A DNA stretch of 23,378 nucleotides, taken from positions 1 to 23,378 of the forward strand of contig DKWE01000041.1 of NCBI GenBank assembly GCA_002491565.1, given 5' to 3'. Shown one piece after another: positions 7,406 through 15,066 of this stretch (position 1 is the stretch's first letter; every line of letters begins with the position of its first letter). The notes under the pieces were generated by a model. The model did not search any database and was not told where the DNA came from. It saw only the letters and a list, made by a program, of their open reading frames with translations. The translations under genes and the position numbers were made by a program. The DNA comes from Lachnospiraceae bacterium UBA7160. GTDB lineage: Bacteria; Bacillota; Clostridia; Lachnospirales; Lachnospiraceae.

Positions 7406-7646
7406 CAAATATCCATGCAAGGCTCGCAGGAATAAAGCTTAAATGCATTTGGAAGCCATCTGTACGAAGCACATTTCCACCCATGGCAATATAGAATTTT
7501 TGAGCTTCGTAATTCTTTATATTTACAGCAACACAAAACTTATCATGACCACTCTTAATCGCCTGTTCGTGTGCAATATCAAAAAATTTTGTTCCGATGC
7601 CCTCCAATCCGCTTACTTTGTCCATCAATTTTACTTGCAGACACGG
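7353..7646 (-). pseudogene. GNAT acetyltransferase, 3' remnant
   Basis: The minus strand encodes the C-terminal half of a GNAT N-acetyltransferase. It shows a GIGTKFFDIAHEQAIKSG segment matching the acetyl-CoA-binding loop and helix, then NIKNYEAQKFYIAMGG, the usual N-x-x-A-x-x-FY strand. An in-frame TGA at 7647-7649 and no recognisable N-terminal half upstream show that the gene is broken. There is no ribosome binding site; only TTG and ATG codons lie internally. The last residues (GDCREGQIPRCSAALQA) have no family similarity and are read from the palindromic repeat. The promoter of the next gene lies at the broken 5' end, so the loss may date from a rearrangement. It is probably not functional. 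Confidence 0.65.
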
Positions 7647-7663
7647 TCATATTTGTCTATACT
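7635..7663 (+). promoter_or_regulatory. Promoter of the LytTR/GHKL pair
   Basis: TTGCAG (7635-7640), a 17-bp spacer and TATACT (7658-7663, 5 of 6) form a good sigma-A promoter. It lies at the broken 5' end of the acetyltransferase remnant, overlapping its last readable codons, and about 60 bp before the response regulator start. Confidence 0.6.
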
Positions 7664-7726
7664 GATAAAGATGATTTAGAAAGCCACCACATACCAATCT
7701 ACAACTATTTTGGCAGGTGATACCAT

Positions 7727-8635
7727 ATGCTTCAGATTGCGATCTGTGACGATGAACCTTTATTATTAGATGAAATTGAAAAAGAGACGCGGCAATGTCT
7801 CTCCGTGCAGAAGATTTTTTCTGTCATCTCTGCCTACACAAGCGGCGAGAACCTGCTCTATGAGATCGAGGACGGCGCTTCCTTTGACCTGCTCCTTCTG
7901 GATATCGAGCTGCCCGGTCTCTCCGGAATGGAGCTGGCGCGCCGGATCCATGAACTGCTGCCCTACGCGCTGATCCTGTTCGTGACCGCGCATTATAAAT
8001 ACGCCGTTGACGCGTACGAGCTGAATATCTTCCGCTACATTCCAAAAAACCAGCTGAAGGAGCGGCTTCCCCATGCGCTCCGCGATGCGGCAGCCGTCCT
8101 TGAGATCCAGAATACGGACTCCTACCTCATCAGCAACCAGAACCGGGTCGAGCGGATTCCGCTCAAGGATGTCCTCTATATCCTGCGCGACGGGAAAAAC
8201 GCGGTATTCCATCTGAGAAGTCCACAGTCGGCTTCTATGCCCGGCAGATTCCCTTCTCCGGTTTTCGGCGGCAAGACAGGCAATTTGCGATCTGATGCCA
8301 TGTCTGCCGGAAAGGAGCAAGCCTTTTCCAGTACCGGCAATTTGGCAGGTCGCATGCTGCATAGCAGTATGCATAATACTACAGGATACCCGGAGTCTTC
8401 GCAGCCGCCCATCCGCGAATACCGCATCCGCAAGACACTCACAGAGATTTACGAGGAGCTGGACCGTGCCTATTTTGTCTTTACTGACCGCGGCTGCATT
8501 GTCAACCTGCATCACATCTCGCGCATTGCCGGCTCTGTCTGTGAGCTGACAGACGGTACCATGCTCCCGGTTGCGCTAAGCCGCACCGCCGAGCTGAAAA
8601 AGAAGCTGAATGAATTCTGGAGAAATATGATATGA
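7727..8635 (+). CDS. LytTR-family response regulator with an inserted segment
   Basis: This 302-residue response regulator has an N-terminal receiver (1-120) with every active-site residue: Asp8/Asp9 in CDDE, phosphoacceptor Asp59 in LLLLDIELPG, Thr87 and Lys107. A C-terminal LytTR DNA-binding domain follows (AgrA/VirR type). The LytTR domain begins at about 130 (DSYLISNQNRVERIPLKDVL), is interrupted near 165-229, and resumes at EYRIRKTLTEIYEEL with the usual TDRGCIVNLHHI ending. Typical family members have 235-250 residues, so about 60 are extra. The insert is Ser/Gly/Pro-rich and looks disordered. The start follows AGGTGATACCAT. The stop overlaps the kinase start by 4 bp, so the two are co-translated partners. 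Targets are unknown. Confidence 0.9.
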   Translation: MLQIAICDDEPLLLDEIEKETRQCLSVQKIFSVISAYTSGENLLYEIEDGASFDLLLLDIELPGLSGMELARRIHELLPYALILFVTAHYKYAVDAYELNIFRYIPKNQLKERLPHALRDAAAVLEIQNTDSYLISNQNRVERIPLKDVLYILRDGKNAVFHLRSPQSASMPGRFPSPVFGGKTGNLRSDAMSAGKEQAFSSTGNLAGRMLHSSMHNTTGYPESSQPPIREYRIRKTLTEIYEELDRAYFVFTDRGCIVNLHHISRIAGSVCELTDGTMLPVALSRTAELKKKLNEFWRNMI

Positions 8636-9315
8636 GACTGGAACTGCCCTGGAGCCGCATCCGCTTTCTGGAGCGGAAGAACCGCGTGCTGGAAGAAAAC
8701 TATCATCTGCTCAGTGAATTGTACGGAGAGAATGAGCGTCTATACCACGATATGAATCATCATCTGCAGATGCTCTATTATCTCGCGCAGAAGCAGAATG
8801 CCCCTGAAATCATGGAGTATGTCACCTCCATCAGTACACCGATCAACCAGCTCTCCGATGTTATCTGGAGCGGCGTGGACGTCGTCGACGCGATCCTGAA
8901 CCACGCTGTCTCAGAAGCCCGCGCCAGTCAGATCACGATGGATGTAAATGTAGAATTTCCCCGGATGTGCAGCATCTCATCCGATGACCTGTGCATTATT
9001 CTGTTCAATCTGCTGGACAATGCAATGGAAGCCTGCCGGACTGTCCACAAAAAGGCCCCGCAGGCTGTCCCTGTCATCTCTGTCACAATCCGCCTGATCC
9101 ACCAGTTCCTGATGATCAAGGTAGAAAACCCTTACGTCCACCGTCCCCGCAGGATCTCTAATTTCTTCCTGTCCACGAAGCCGGACGACAGTCACCACGG
9201 CATCGGTCTTCGGAACGTCCGGGAAACCGCAGAAAAATACGGAGGCAACCTCGAATTTGAGGTGAAGGACGGAACCTTTGTGACGAGTGTGCTGCTGTTT
9301 CCGGAGATAATCTAG
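8632..9315 (+). CDS. GHKL-type sensor histidine kinase, cytoplasmic
   Basis: This 227-residue histidine kinase of the AgrC/GHKL class partners the LytTR regulator it overlaps (ATGA). A short coiled-coil leader (FLERKNRVLEENYHLL) precedes the phosphoacceptor motif YHDMNHHLQML with His39. The ATP-binding lid has the N-box LFNLLDNAMEA (Asn126, Asn130) and the G-box HGIGLRNV (189-196). There are no membrane helices or sensor domain, whereas AgrC-type kinases usually carry five to seven. The signal must therefore be cytoplasmic, supplied by another protein, or lost with a truncated 5' part. Its TAG stop shares the CTAG palindrome with the stop of the convergent engB gene. Confidence 0.88.
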   Translation: MRLELPWSRIRFLERKNRVLEENYHLLSELYGENERLYHDMNHHLQMLYYLAQKQNAPEIMEYVTSISTPINQLSDVIWSGVDVVDAILNHAVSEARASQITMDVNVEFPRMCSISSDDLCIILFNLLDNAMEACRTVHKKAPQAVPVISVTIRLIHQFLMIKVENPYVHRPRRISNFFLSTKPDDSHHGIGLRNVRETAEKYGGNLEFEVKDGTFVTSVLLFPEII

Positions 9316-9893
9316 AGCCACTGGTCCATCTCTGCCCAGATCTCCTGCAGCCCCTGCTTTGTCAGCGCGGAAAACGGGAAAATCTTTGTGCCGGGATGTA
9401 CCTGCAGGCCGTCAGCGACCAGCTTCAAGTGCTTTTGTACCTGGCTCCGGTTGATTTTATCGAGCTTTGTCGCGATGATGATCGGCTCAAAGCCATTGCG
9501 GCAGATCCAGTCATACATCGTCCGGTCATTTTCGCTGGGCTCATGCCGGATGTCCACCAGCAAAAAAACCGCCCGCAGCTGCGTGGAGCTGTGCAGGTAG
9601 CGCTCGATCATCTTCCCCCACTGCTCCTTCTCCGCCTTCGCCGTCTTTGCATAACCATACCCCGGCAGATCCACGAGATACAGCTCCCCATTTACATTAT
9701 AAAAATTGATCGTCTGCGTTTTGCCCGGCTGCGAACTCGTCCGCGCCAGCGACTTCCGGTTCATCAGTCCGTTGATCAGGGAGGACTTTCCCACATTCGA
9801 CTTTCCCGCAAACGCGATCTCCGGCTTCGTATTTTTCGGGAGCGTGCTCGTAATGCCACACACACGCTCCAGACTCACCTCTCGGATAACCAT
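9312..9893 (-). CDS. engB: Ribosome biogenesis GTPase EngB (YsxC/YihA)
   Basis: This 193-residue TRAFAC-class GTPase is needed for large-subunit assembly. All G motifs are in place: G1 AGKSNVGKSS, the G2 region with SSQPGKTQTI, G3 DLPGYGYA, G4 ATKLDKI and G5 FSALTKQG. Length is standard. The ATG start at 9893 gives the usual N-terminus (MVIREVSLERVCGIT). In many Firmicutes engB directly follows lon; here the two are 328 bp apart, separated by palindromic repeats, with no obvious promoter, so expression may depend on read-through from lon or an unrecognised promoter. Confidence 0.95.
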   Translation of the reverse strand: MVIREVSLERVCGITSTLPKNTKPEIAFAGKSNVGKSSLINGLMNRKSLARTSSQPGKTQTINFYNVNGELYLVDLPGYGYAKTAKAEKEQWGKMIERYLHSSTQLRAVFLLVDIRHEPSENDRTMYDWICRNGFEPIIIATKLDKINRSQVQKHLKLVADGLQVHPGTKIFPFSALTKQGLQEIWAEMDQWL

Positions 9894-10045
9894 ACCGTCA
9901 AACCTTTCCCTTTCCCGCTCTCACGCAACTTTCGGATACTGCTTCCATTTTCAGGCATCGTTCTACATTGATAGCAGACTTACCTTGCCGACATCCTTAC
10001 CTTATCGGCGCAATTGTACAGCCAACCCATTTGTTTTTCCGGCGC

Positions 10046-10159
10046 ACTGTAACTGTTCAGTACCTTCACAGCTGCGAGCAAAAATCCAATAATATTGCCT
10101 TCGGCAATGGGATTTTGCCGCCAGCCACTGTCCAGAGAAGTACATCCAGGATGCCTGGA
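10046..10159. repeat. Palindromic intergenic element between lon and engB
   Basis: The 328-bp lon-engB gap (9894-10221) has no gene. It holds ACTGTTCAGT (10052-10061) and a compound hairpin in which ATTGCC/GGCAAT (10094-10108, TTC loop) is enclosed by AAAATCC/GGATTTT (10081-10087 with 10110-10116). A third stem is TCCAGG/CCTGGA (10145-10159). The compound hairpin may end lon transcription, since its 3' arm reads GGATTTTTGC on minus. The set looks like a dispersed repeat. Confidence 0.5.
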
Positions 10160-10221
10160 CTATCGCACATACCGCTATCACTCAATCAGCTACTTTCTGG
10201 AAGTACTTTCCATCCGGTGTG

Positions 10222-12771
10222 TCACCTCACCAGCGCCGCCTTCAGCACGTCCGCCATCGTCTCCGCGTACACGATCTCCATGCCCGCCTTGATCTCCTCC
10301 TGGATCTCATCGACATCCGGCCGGTTCTTCGCCGGGACAATGACCGTGTGCATCCCGGCCTGGTTCGCGGCGAGAAGCTTCTCCTTCAGCCCTCCGATCG
10401 GCAGGACGCGCCCGCGCAGAGTAATCTCCCCGGTCATCGCGACATCCGCCCGCACCGGAAGCTCTGCGATCGCAGAGAGAATTGCAGTTGCCATCGTGAT
10501 GCCCGCTGACGGACCATCCTTTGGCACCGCGCCCTCCGGGATATGGATGTGGATATCGTGCTTCGCAAAAAATTCCGCATCAATCTGATACTGCTCCCCC
10601 AGCGACCGCACATAGCTGATTGCTGTCCGCGCAGACTCCTTCATCACATCGCCAAGCTGCCCGGTCAGCAGGAAATCCCCCTTGCCCGGCATCGTATTCA
10701 CCTCGATCTGCAGCGTATCGCCTCCGACACTTGTCCACGCAAGCCCGCGCACGATCCCGATATCATTCTGTGCATTCCGCTTCTGCACCGAATACAGCTT
10801 CTTTCCCAGGTACTTTTCCAGACTCTTCTCCGTAATGCGCACACTCGCGGCATCCCCCTCCAGAATCTGGCGCGCCGCCTTCCGGCAAAGCTCTCCGATC
10901 CGTCGCTCCAGCTGGCGGACCCCGGCTTCCTTCGTATACCCGCCGATCAGCGCGGTCAGCGCGGACTTCGTCATCGAAAACTGCTCTTTCTTAAGCCCGT
11001 TGCGCTCCCGCTGCTTCTGAATCAGATGTTCCTTCGCAATATGATACTTTTCATTTGCCGTATAGCTCGTAACCTCAATGATCTCCATCCGGTCCAGCAG
11101 TGGGCGCGGCACAGTGTGCAGGTCATTTGCCGTCGCGATAAAGAGCACCTCAGAGAGATCAATCGGCAGCTCCACATAGTGGTCACGGAACTTGCAGTTC
11201 TGCTCAGAATCCAGCACCTCCAGCAGCGCCGACGAAGTATCCCCTTTATAATCGCTGCTCACCTTATCAATCTCGTCCAGCAGCATCAACGGATTCTTCA
11301 CTCCGGCCTGGCGCAATCCGGCAGCCAGCCGTCCCGGCATCGCGCCGATATAGGTCCTCCGGTGTCCCCGGATCTCCGCCTCATCACGCACGCCGCCTAG
11401 GCTGATGCGGACATACTTCTTCCCAAGCGCCCGCGCGATCGAACGGGCAATCGAGGTCTTCCCTGTGCCCGGAGGCCCCACAAGGCAGAGAATCGGGCTG
11501 TCGCCGCCGTTCGTCAGCGCGCGCACCGCCAGAAACTCCAGCACACGCTCCTTCACTTTCTCCAATCCGTAGTGATCCTCATCCAGCACCCGCGCCGCGT
11601 TTTTCAGATCATGGTTGTCCTCCGACACCTTATCCCACGGCAGCTCCAGCAGCGTTTCAATATAGGTGCGCAGCACCGAGCTCTCCGGCGAATTGCTCCC
11701 GATCCCCTTCAGCCGGTTTGCCTCTTTCATGATCTTTTCCTTCACTTCGTCCGACGCCGCCAGCTCCTGCGCCTCCTGCTTGTAGCGCTCCACCTCGGAA
11801 AGTAATGTATTCTCGCCAAGCTCCTCCTGAATCACCTTCAGCTGCTCCCGCAGAATATATTCCTTCTGATTCTTGTTCACGCGCTCCTGCACCTTCTCCT
11901 GGATCGTGCCGCGCAGCTCCTGGATCTCTGTCTCATTCGCCAAAATGATACAGAGCTCCTCAAACTGCTCCTGCAGGCTCTCTGCCTCAAGCAGCCTCTG
12001 CCGCTCTTTATAAAACATCGGCATATCAATGCTAGCCTGCTCCACCAGCTCCCGGAAATCCTCGATTTTCAACAGCTGCCTCAGCATTTCCTTCCCGAAC
12101 TTCTGGTTCGCCTGCGCATACCTCTGCAGCAGGTCCTGCAGGGCGCGCGTCATCGCAGCCTCCTCCACGAAATCGAATGCTTCTCTCCTCCTGACCGTCT
12201 CCGCAAAGCCCGGAGATTCTTCCTTCGCGGGATTTTTCACAAAACCGAGCGATCCCCTCTCCCCGGCATCTTTCTCGAAATCCAGCGATTCTTTCTCCCC
12301 TGACTCCTCCATGAAATCAAGCGGCCCCTTCCGCCTGCTTTCCTTCCTGAAATCAAGAGATTCTCTCCTCCCAGCCGTCTCCGCAGAATCGTCAGCCGCC
12401 CCTGCTTCCAGTCCGGACACAGCAGCCAGCTCTACCTGCGCAGTCAGATACCCGTCCTGCTCCGCAATCCCGATCACGCATGCGCGTTCCTGCCCCTCCG
12501 CCATCACACGCACAATCCCCTTCTGAATCTTCGCAACATTCCGGATGCGGGCAATCACTCCGACGCGATAAAGCGTCTCCGGTGTGATCCGGCTCTCTTC
12601 CGGCTTTTTCTGCGTAACCAGAAACAGCAGCTGGTCCTGCTGCATTGCAGCCTCCACCGCATGAATCGATGCCACCCGGCTGACATCGACATTCACCACC
12701 ATCTTTGGCATAACCGTGAGTCCATGCAGCGGAATCATCGGCAATACCTGTATCTCATTTCTTTTTTCCAT
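10222..12771 (-). CDS. lon: ATP-dependent protease Lon, with repeat-bearing N-terminal region
   Basis: This 849-residue LonA degrades misfolded and regulatory proteins as a cytoplasmic hexamer. The N-terminal substrate domain begins with LPMIPLHGLTVMPKM. The AAA+ module has Walker A GPPGTGKT (432-439), Walker B MLLDEIDK and sensor residues. The protease domain has the Ser-Lys dyad, with Ser755 in KDGPSAG and Lys798 in GGLKEKLLAA. The start follows AGGTGGAG. Normal LonA has about 770-810 residues; the excess is six tandem 12-residue repeats at 134-205, inserted in the N-terminal region before the coiled coil. All catalytic parts are intact, so activity is expected. A terminator separates it from clpX upstream, implying its own promoter in the AT-rich 12772-12925, although no clear -35/-10 was found there. 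Confidence 0.96.
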   Translation of the reverse strand: MEKRNEIQVLPMIPLHGLTVMPKMVVNVDVSRVASIHAVEAAMQQDQLLFLVTQKKPEESRITPETLYRVGVIARIRNVAKIQKGIVRVMAEGQERACVIGIAEQDGYLTAQVELAAVSGLEAGAADDSAETAGRRESLDFRKESRRKGPLDFMEESGEKESLDFEKDAGERGSLGFVKNPAKEESPGFAETVRRREAFDFVEEAAMTRALQDLLQRYAQANQKFGKEMLRQLLKIEDFRELVEQASIDMPMFYKERQRLLEAESLQEQFEELCIILANETEIQELRGTIQEKVQERVNKNQKEYILREQLKVIQEELGENTLLSEVERYKQEAQELAASDEVKEKIMKEANRLKGIGSNSPESSVLRTYIETLLELPWDKVSEDNHDLKNAARVLDEDHYGLEKVKERVLEFLAVRALTNGGDSPILCLVGPPGTGKTSIARSIARALGKKYVRISLGGVRDEAEIRGHRRTYIGAMPGRLAAGLRQAGVKNPLMLLDEIDKVSSDYKGDTSSALLEVLDSEQNCKFRDHYVELPIDLSEVLFIATANDLHTVPRPLLDRMEIIEVTSYTANEKYHIAKEHLIQKQRERNGLKKEQFSMTKSALTALIGGYTKEAGVRQLERRIGELCRKAARQILEGDAASVRITEKSLEKYLGKKLYSVQKRNAQNDIGIVRGLAWTSVGGDTLQIEVNTMPGKGDFLLTGQLGDVMKESARTAISYVRSLGEQYQIDAEFFAKHDIHIHIPEGAVPKDGPSAGITMATAILSAIAELPVRADVAMTGEITLRGRVLPIGGLKEKLLAANQAGMHTVIVPAKNRPDVDEIQEEIKAGMEIVYAETMADVLKAALVR
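12157..12372 (-). repeat. Six 36-bp tandem repeats inside lon
   Basis: Residues 134-205 of Lon are six in-frame 12-residue units: GRRESLDFRKES, RRKGPLDFMEES, GEKESLDFEKDA, GERGSLGFVKNP, AKEESPGFAETV, RRREAFDFVEEA. The DNA units share a core close to GAATCTCTTGATTTC. The frame and the 36-bp period are kept throughout (216 bp), so the tract is translated. Confidence 0.9.
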
Positions 12772-12928
12772 ACTCCACCTGTTTTCTTATTATTCGTAAC
12801 TACAAATGATTAATTTCGAAAACACACAAAATGCAGAACAAAGCACAATACCAAATTTATCGTGAAATATTTTGTAATTACTATTACTATTCATTCACAG
12901 ATTCGCGTTTCACTGTCCGCATTAACAT

Positions 12929-12958
12929 AAAAAGGGGATGCTTTATGCAGCCTCCCCC
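12929..12958 (-). terminator. Terminator between clpX and lon
   Basis: On the minus strand GGGGA (12953-12957) and TCCCC (12934-12938) pair around an inner TGC/GCA stem, followed by TTTTT. This ends the tig-clpP-clpX transcript. The remainder of the 342-bp gap 12772-13113 holds clpX-tail repeats (13060-13113) and AT-rich sequence, with no gene seen. Confidence 0.7.
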
Positions 12959-13059
12959 CTGTCTCTGTTTTCACTCCTGCCTGGCACTCAGCCATGCATA
13001 TTAAAATTCACTGCATGCATGCTTCCATCAACTCGGGGCAGCCTGCACCATCTATTCAA

Positions 13060-13165
13060 ACATCCCGGTTCTGCGCTTTTATGTCTCCTCTTCGAACATT
13101 CCAGCTCCGCGTTTTATGCCGTCTCTTCGAACATCCCGGATCTGCGCTTCTTACGTCCGGCACGC
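13060..13165 (-). repeat. Tandem copies of the clpX 3' end
   Basis: Three units of about 36 bp (from 13060, 13096 and 13131; lengths 36, 35 and about 35) repeat the sequence coding for the ClpX tail. Each contains a GGnATGTTyGAA core. The copy nearest the gene encodes RSGMFEETA and runs into the stop codon at 13114-13116. The next two copies lie after the stop and can be read as GMFEEE and GMFE. Confidence 0.8.
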
Positions 13166-14400
13166 CCCTCGCGGTACGTCAGCTCTGGCTTCCCAGTACC
13201 CTCAACGACCTCCCGCGTGATCTTGCACGCCGCAATCGTCTCGTCCGAAGGAATCTGATACATCAGCTCCAGCATCACGCTCTCCATAATCGCACGCAGT
13301 CCGCGCGCGCCGGTGCGCCGCTTGATCGTCTTCTCTGCAACTGCTTCGATAGCCTCCGGCGTAAAGGTCAGGTCTACATCATCCAGCCCCAGCAGTCCCT
13401 GGTACTGCCGGATAATCGCATTCTTCGGCTCTGTCAGGATCCGCACCAGCGCATCCTTATCCAGCTCATCCAGCGATACCACAATCGGTACACGCCCCAT
13501 AAACTCCGGAATCATCCCGTATTTAATGAAATCCTGCGGGAGCGCTTTCTTCAGTACTTCGCCCACATTGTGCGTTTCGCGCTCTCCGAGCTCAGAATTG
13601 AAACCGATTCCCTTCCGGTCCAAACGCGTCTCAATGATCTTCTCGATCCCCTCAAACGCGCCTCCGCAGATAAAGAGGATATCCGTCGTATCAATCTGGA
13701 GCAGCTCCTGATGCGGATGCTTCCGCCCTCCCTGCGGCGGCACCGACGCAATCGTCCCCTCCAGAATCTTCAGCAGCGCCTGCTGGACGCCCTCACCGGA
13801 CACATCCCGCGTAATGGACGCATTCTCCGACTTTCTCGTAATCTTATCGATCTCATCTATATAGATAATGCCACGCTCTGCCTTCTTGATATCGTAATCC
13901 GCTGCCTGGATGATTTTCAAAAGAATGTTCTCCACATCCTCACCCACGTAGCCCGCCTCCGTCAGAGAAGTCGCGTCGGCAATCGCAAACGGTACATGAA
14001 GCAGACGCGCCAATGTCTGCGCCAGCATCGTCTTTCCGGAACCGGTCGGCCCCAGCATCAGCACATTGCTCTTCTGAACCTCGACATCGAGATATCTGGC
14101 ACTTGTAATTCTCTTGTAGTGATTGTAAACAGCGACCGCCAGTGTCTTTTTTGCCTCATCCTGGCCGATCACATAGTCATCCAGAAACTTTTTAATCTCC
14201 GCTGGCTTTGGGAGATTGACAGCGTCCTCATCGTCCAGCCCAAACTCATCGTCCATCTCTTCATCGATGATTTCCGAACAGATCTCTACACAATCATCGC
14301 AGATATAGACCCCGTTCGGTCCCGCGATCAGCTTATGCACCTGATCTTCTGTTTTATTGCAAAACGAACATCTGATTCTTTCTACCATTTTCCCCGGCAT
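13114..14400 (-). CDS. clpX: ATP-dependent Clp protease ATP-binding subunit ClpX
   Basis: This 428-residue AAA+ unfoldase delivers substrates to ClpP. The N-terminal zinc-binding domain has Cys11, Cys14, Cys34 and Cys37. The AAA+ module shows Walker A GPTGSGKT (117-124), Walker B IIYIDEID (178-185) and the ClpP-docking IGF tripeptide at 265-267. The start is the ATG at 14400, preceded by GAGGTGG; a second in-frame Met (residue 5) is the more usual family N-terminus and could also be used. It lies 65 bp after clpP, behind a hairpin. The last ten residues (RRSGMFEETA) are part of a repeat that continues beyond the stop, so the extreme C-terminus may be recently altered. Confidence 0.96.
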   Translation of the reverse strand: MPGKMVERIRCSFCNKTEDQVHKLIAGPNGVYICDDCVEICSEIIDEEMDDEFGLDDEDAVNLPKPAEIKKFLDDYVIGQDEAKKTLAVAVYNHYKRITSARYLDVEVQKSNVLMLGPTGSGKTMLAQTLARLLHVPFAIADATSLTEAGYVGEDVENILLKIIQAADYDIKKAERGIIYIDEIDKITRKSENASITRDVSGEGVQQALLKILEGTIASVPPQGGRKHPHQELLQIDTTDILFICGGAFEGIEKIIETRLDRKGIGFNSELGERETHNVGEVLKKALPQDFIKYGMIPEFMGRVPIVVSLDELDKDALVRILTEPKNAIIRQYQGLLGLDDVDLTFTPEAIEAVAEKTIKRRTGARGLRAIMESVMLELMYQIPSDETIAACKITREVVEGTGKPELTYREGRAGRKKRRSGMFEETA

Positions 14401-14422
14401 AGTTCCACCTCAATATAGCCGC

Positions 14423-14450
14423 CCCGGACATGCCACACAGGCACGCCGGG
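14423..14450 (-). other. Intercistronic hairpin between clpP and clpX
   Basis: CCCGG/CCGGG (14423-14427, 14446-14450) encloses TGCC/GGCA (14431-14434, 14440-14443). There is no T-tract, so it is more likely an RNA-processing or stability element, or a partial attenuator, than a full terminator. Confidence 0.5.
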
Positions 14451-14465
14451 ACGCCTCATCCTTGC

Positions 14466-15047
14466 TTATCGCGCTTTCACCAGCTCATCAATCAGACCGT
14501 AAGCTTTCGCTTCCTCGGCCGTCATCCAATTATCTCTCTCCGTGTCCGCCGCAATTGTCTCGATCGGCTGACCCGTATTTGCCGCCAAAATCGCATTTAA
14601 TTTCTGCTTTGTCCGCAGGATCTGCTCTGCGACGATCTGAATATCCGTCGCCTGCCCCTGCGCACCGCCGGAAGGCTGATGAATCATGATCTCCGCATTC
14701 GGAAGTGCAAAGCGCTTCCCCTTCGCACCGCCCGCCAGCAGGAACGCGCCCATGCTCGCCGCCATGCCCATGCAGATCGTCGAAACATCGCATTTGACAT
14801 AATTCATCGTATCGTAAATCGCCATGCCTGCTGTCACAGAGCCGCCCGGGCTGTTGATGTACAGCTGAATGTCCTTGTTCGGATCCTGCGACTCCAGAAA
14901 CAGAAGCTGCGCAACCACCAGATTCGCACTCAGATCCGTCACTTCCTCACCGAGGAAGACAATCCGGTCATTTAGAAGTCTGGAAAATATATCATAGGAA
15001 CGCTCGCCCCTGCCTGTCTGTTCAATGACATAAGGTACAAAACTCAT
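14466..15047 (-). CDS. clpP: ATP-dependent Clp protease proteolytic subunit ClpP
   Basis: This 193-residue serine peptidase forms the tetradecameric ClpP barrel in the cytoplasm. The catalytic triad is Ser98 (CMGMAASMG), His123 (EIMIHQPSGG) and Asp172 (TERDNWM); the N-terminal loop and the LYINSPGGSV strand are canonical. The ATG at 15047 is chosen over an upstream in-frame ATG (15101) because AGGAGGAG stands just before it and the resulting MSFVPYVIEQTGRGER is the standard N-terminus. It starts 19 bp after the trigger factor stop and is followed by clpX, the classic tig-clpP-clpX operon coupling folding at the ribosome to degradation. Confidence 0.97.
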   Translation of the reverse strand: MSFVPYVIEQTGRGERSYDIFSRLLNDRIVFLGEEVTDLSANLVVAQLLFLESQDPNKDIQLYINSPGGSVTAGMAIYDTMNYVKCDVSTICMGMAASMGAFLLAGGAKGKRFALPNAEIMIHQPSGGAQGQATDIQIVAEQILRTKQKLNAILAANTGQPIETIAADTERDNWMTAEEAKAYGLIDELVKAR

Positions 15048-15066
15048 GCAATCTCCTCCTGCCTGG

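Noticed and set aside
10145..10159. TCCAGG-ATG-CCTGGA palindrome as a stand-alone operator
   Set aside because: It sits in a repeat-rich gap and no promoter was found near it; kept only as part of the intergenic element.
10543..11400. A 285-codon open frame opposite lon
   Set aside because: Antisense to the conserved AAA+ and protease region of Lon, with no family features.
12994..14418. A 474-codon open frame opposite clpX
   Set aside because: Fully antisense to clpX, Arg/His/Leu-rich composition typical of shadows, and no ribosome binding site.
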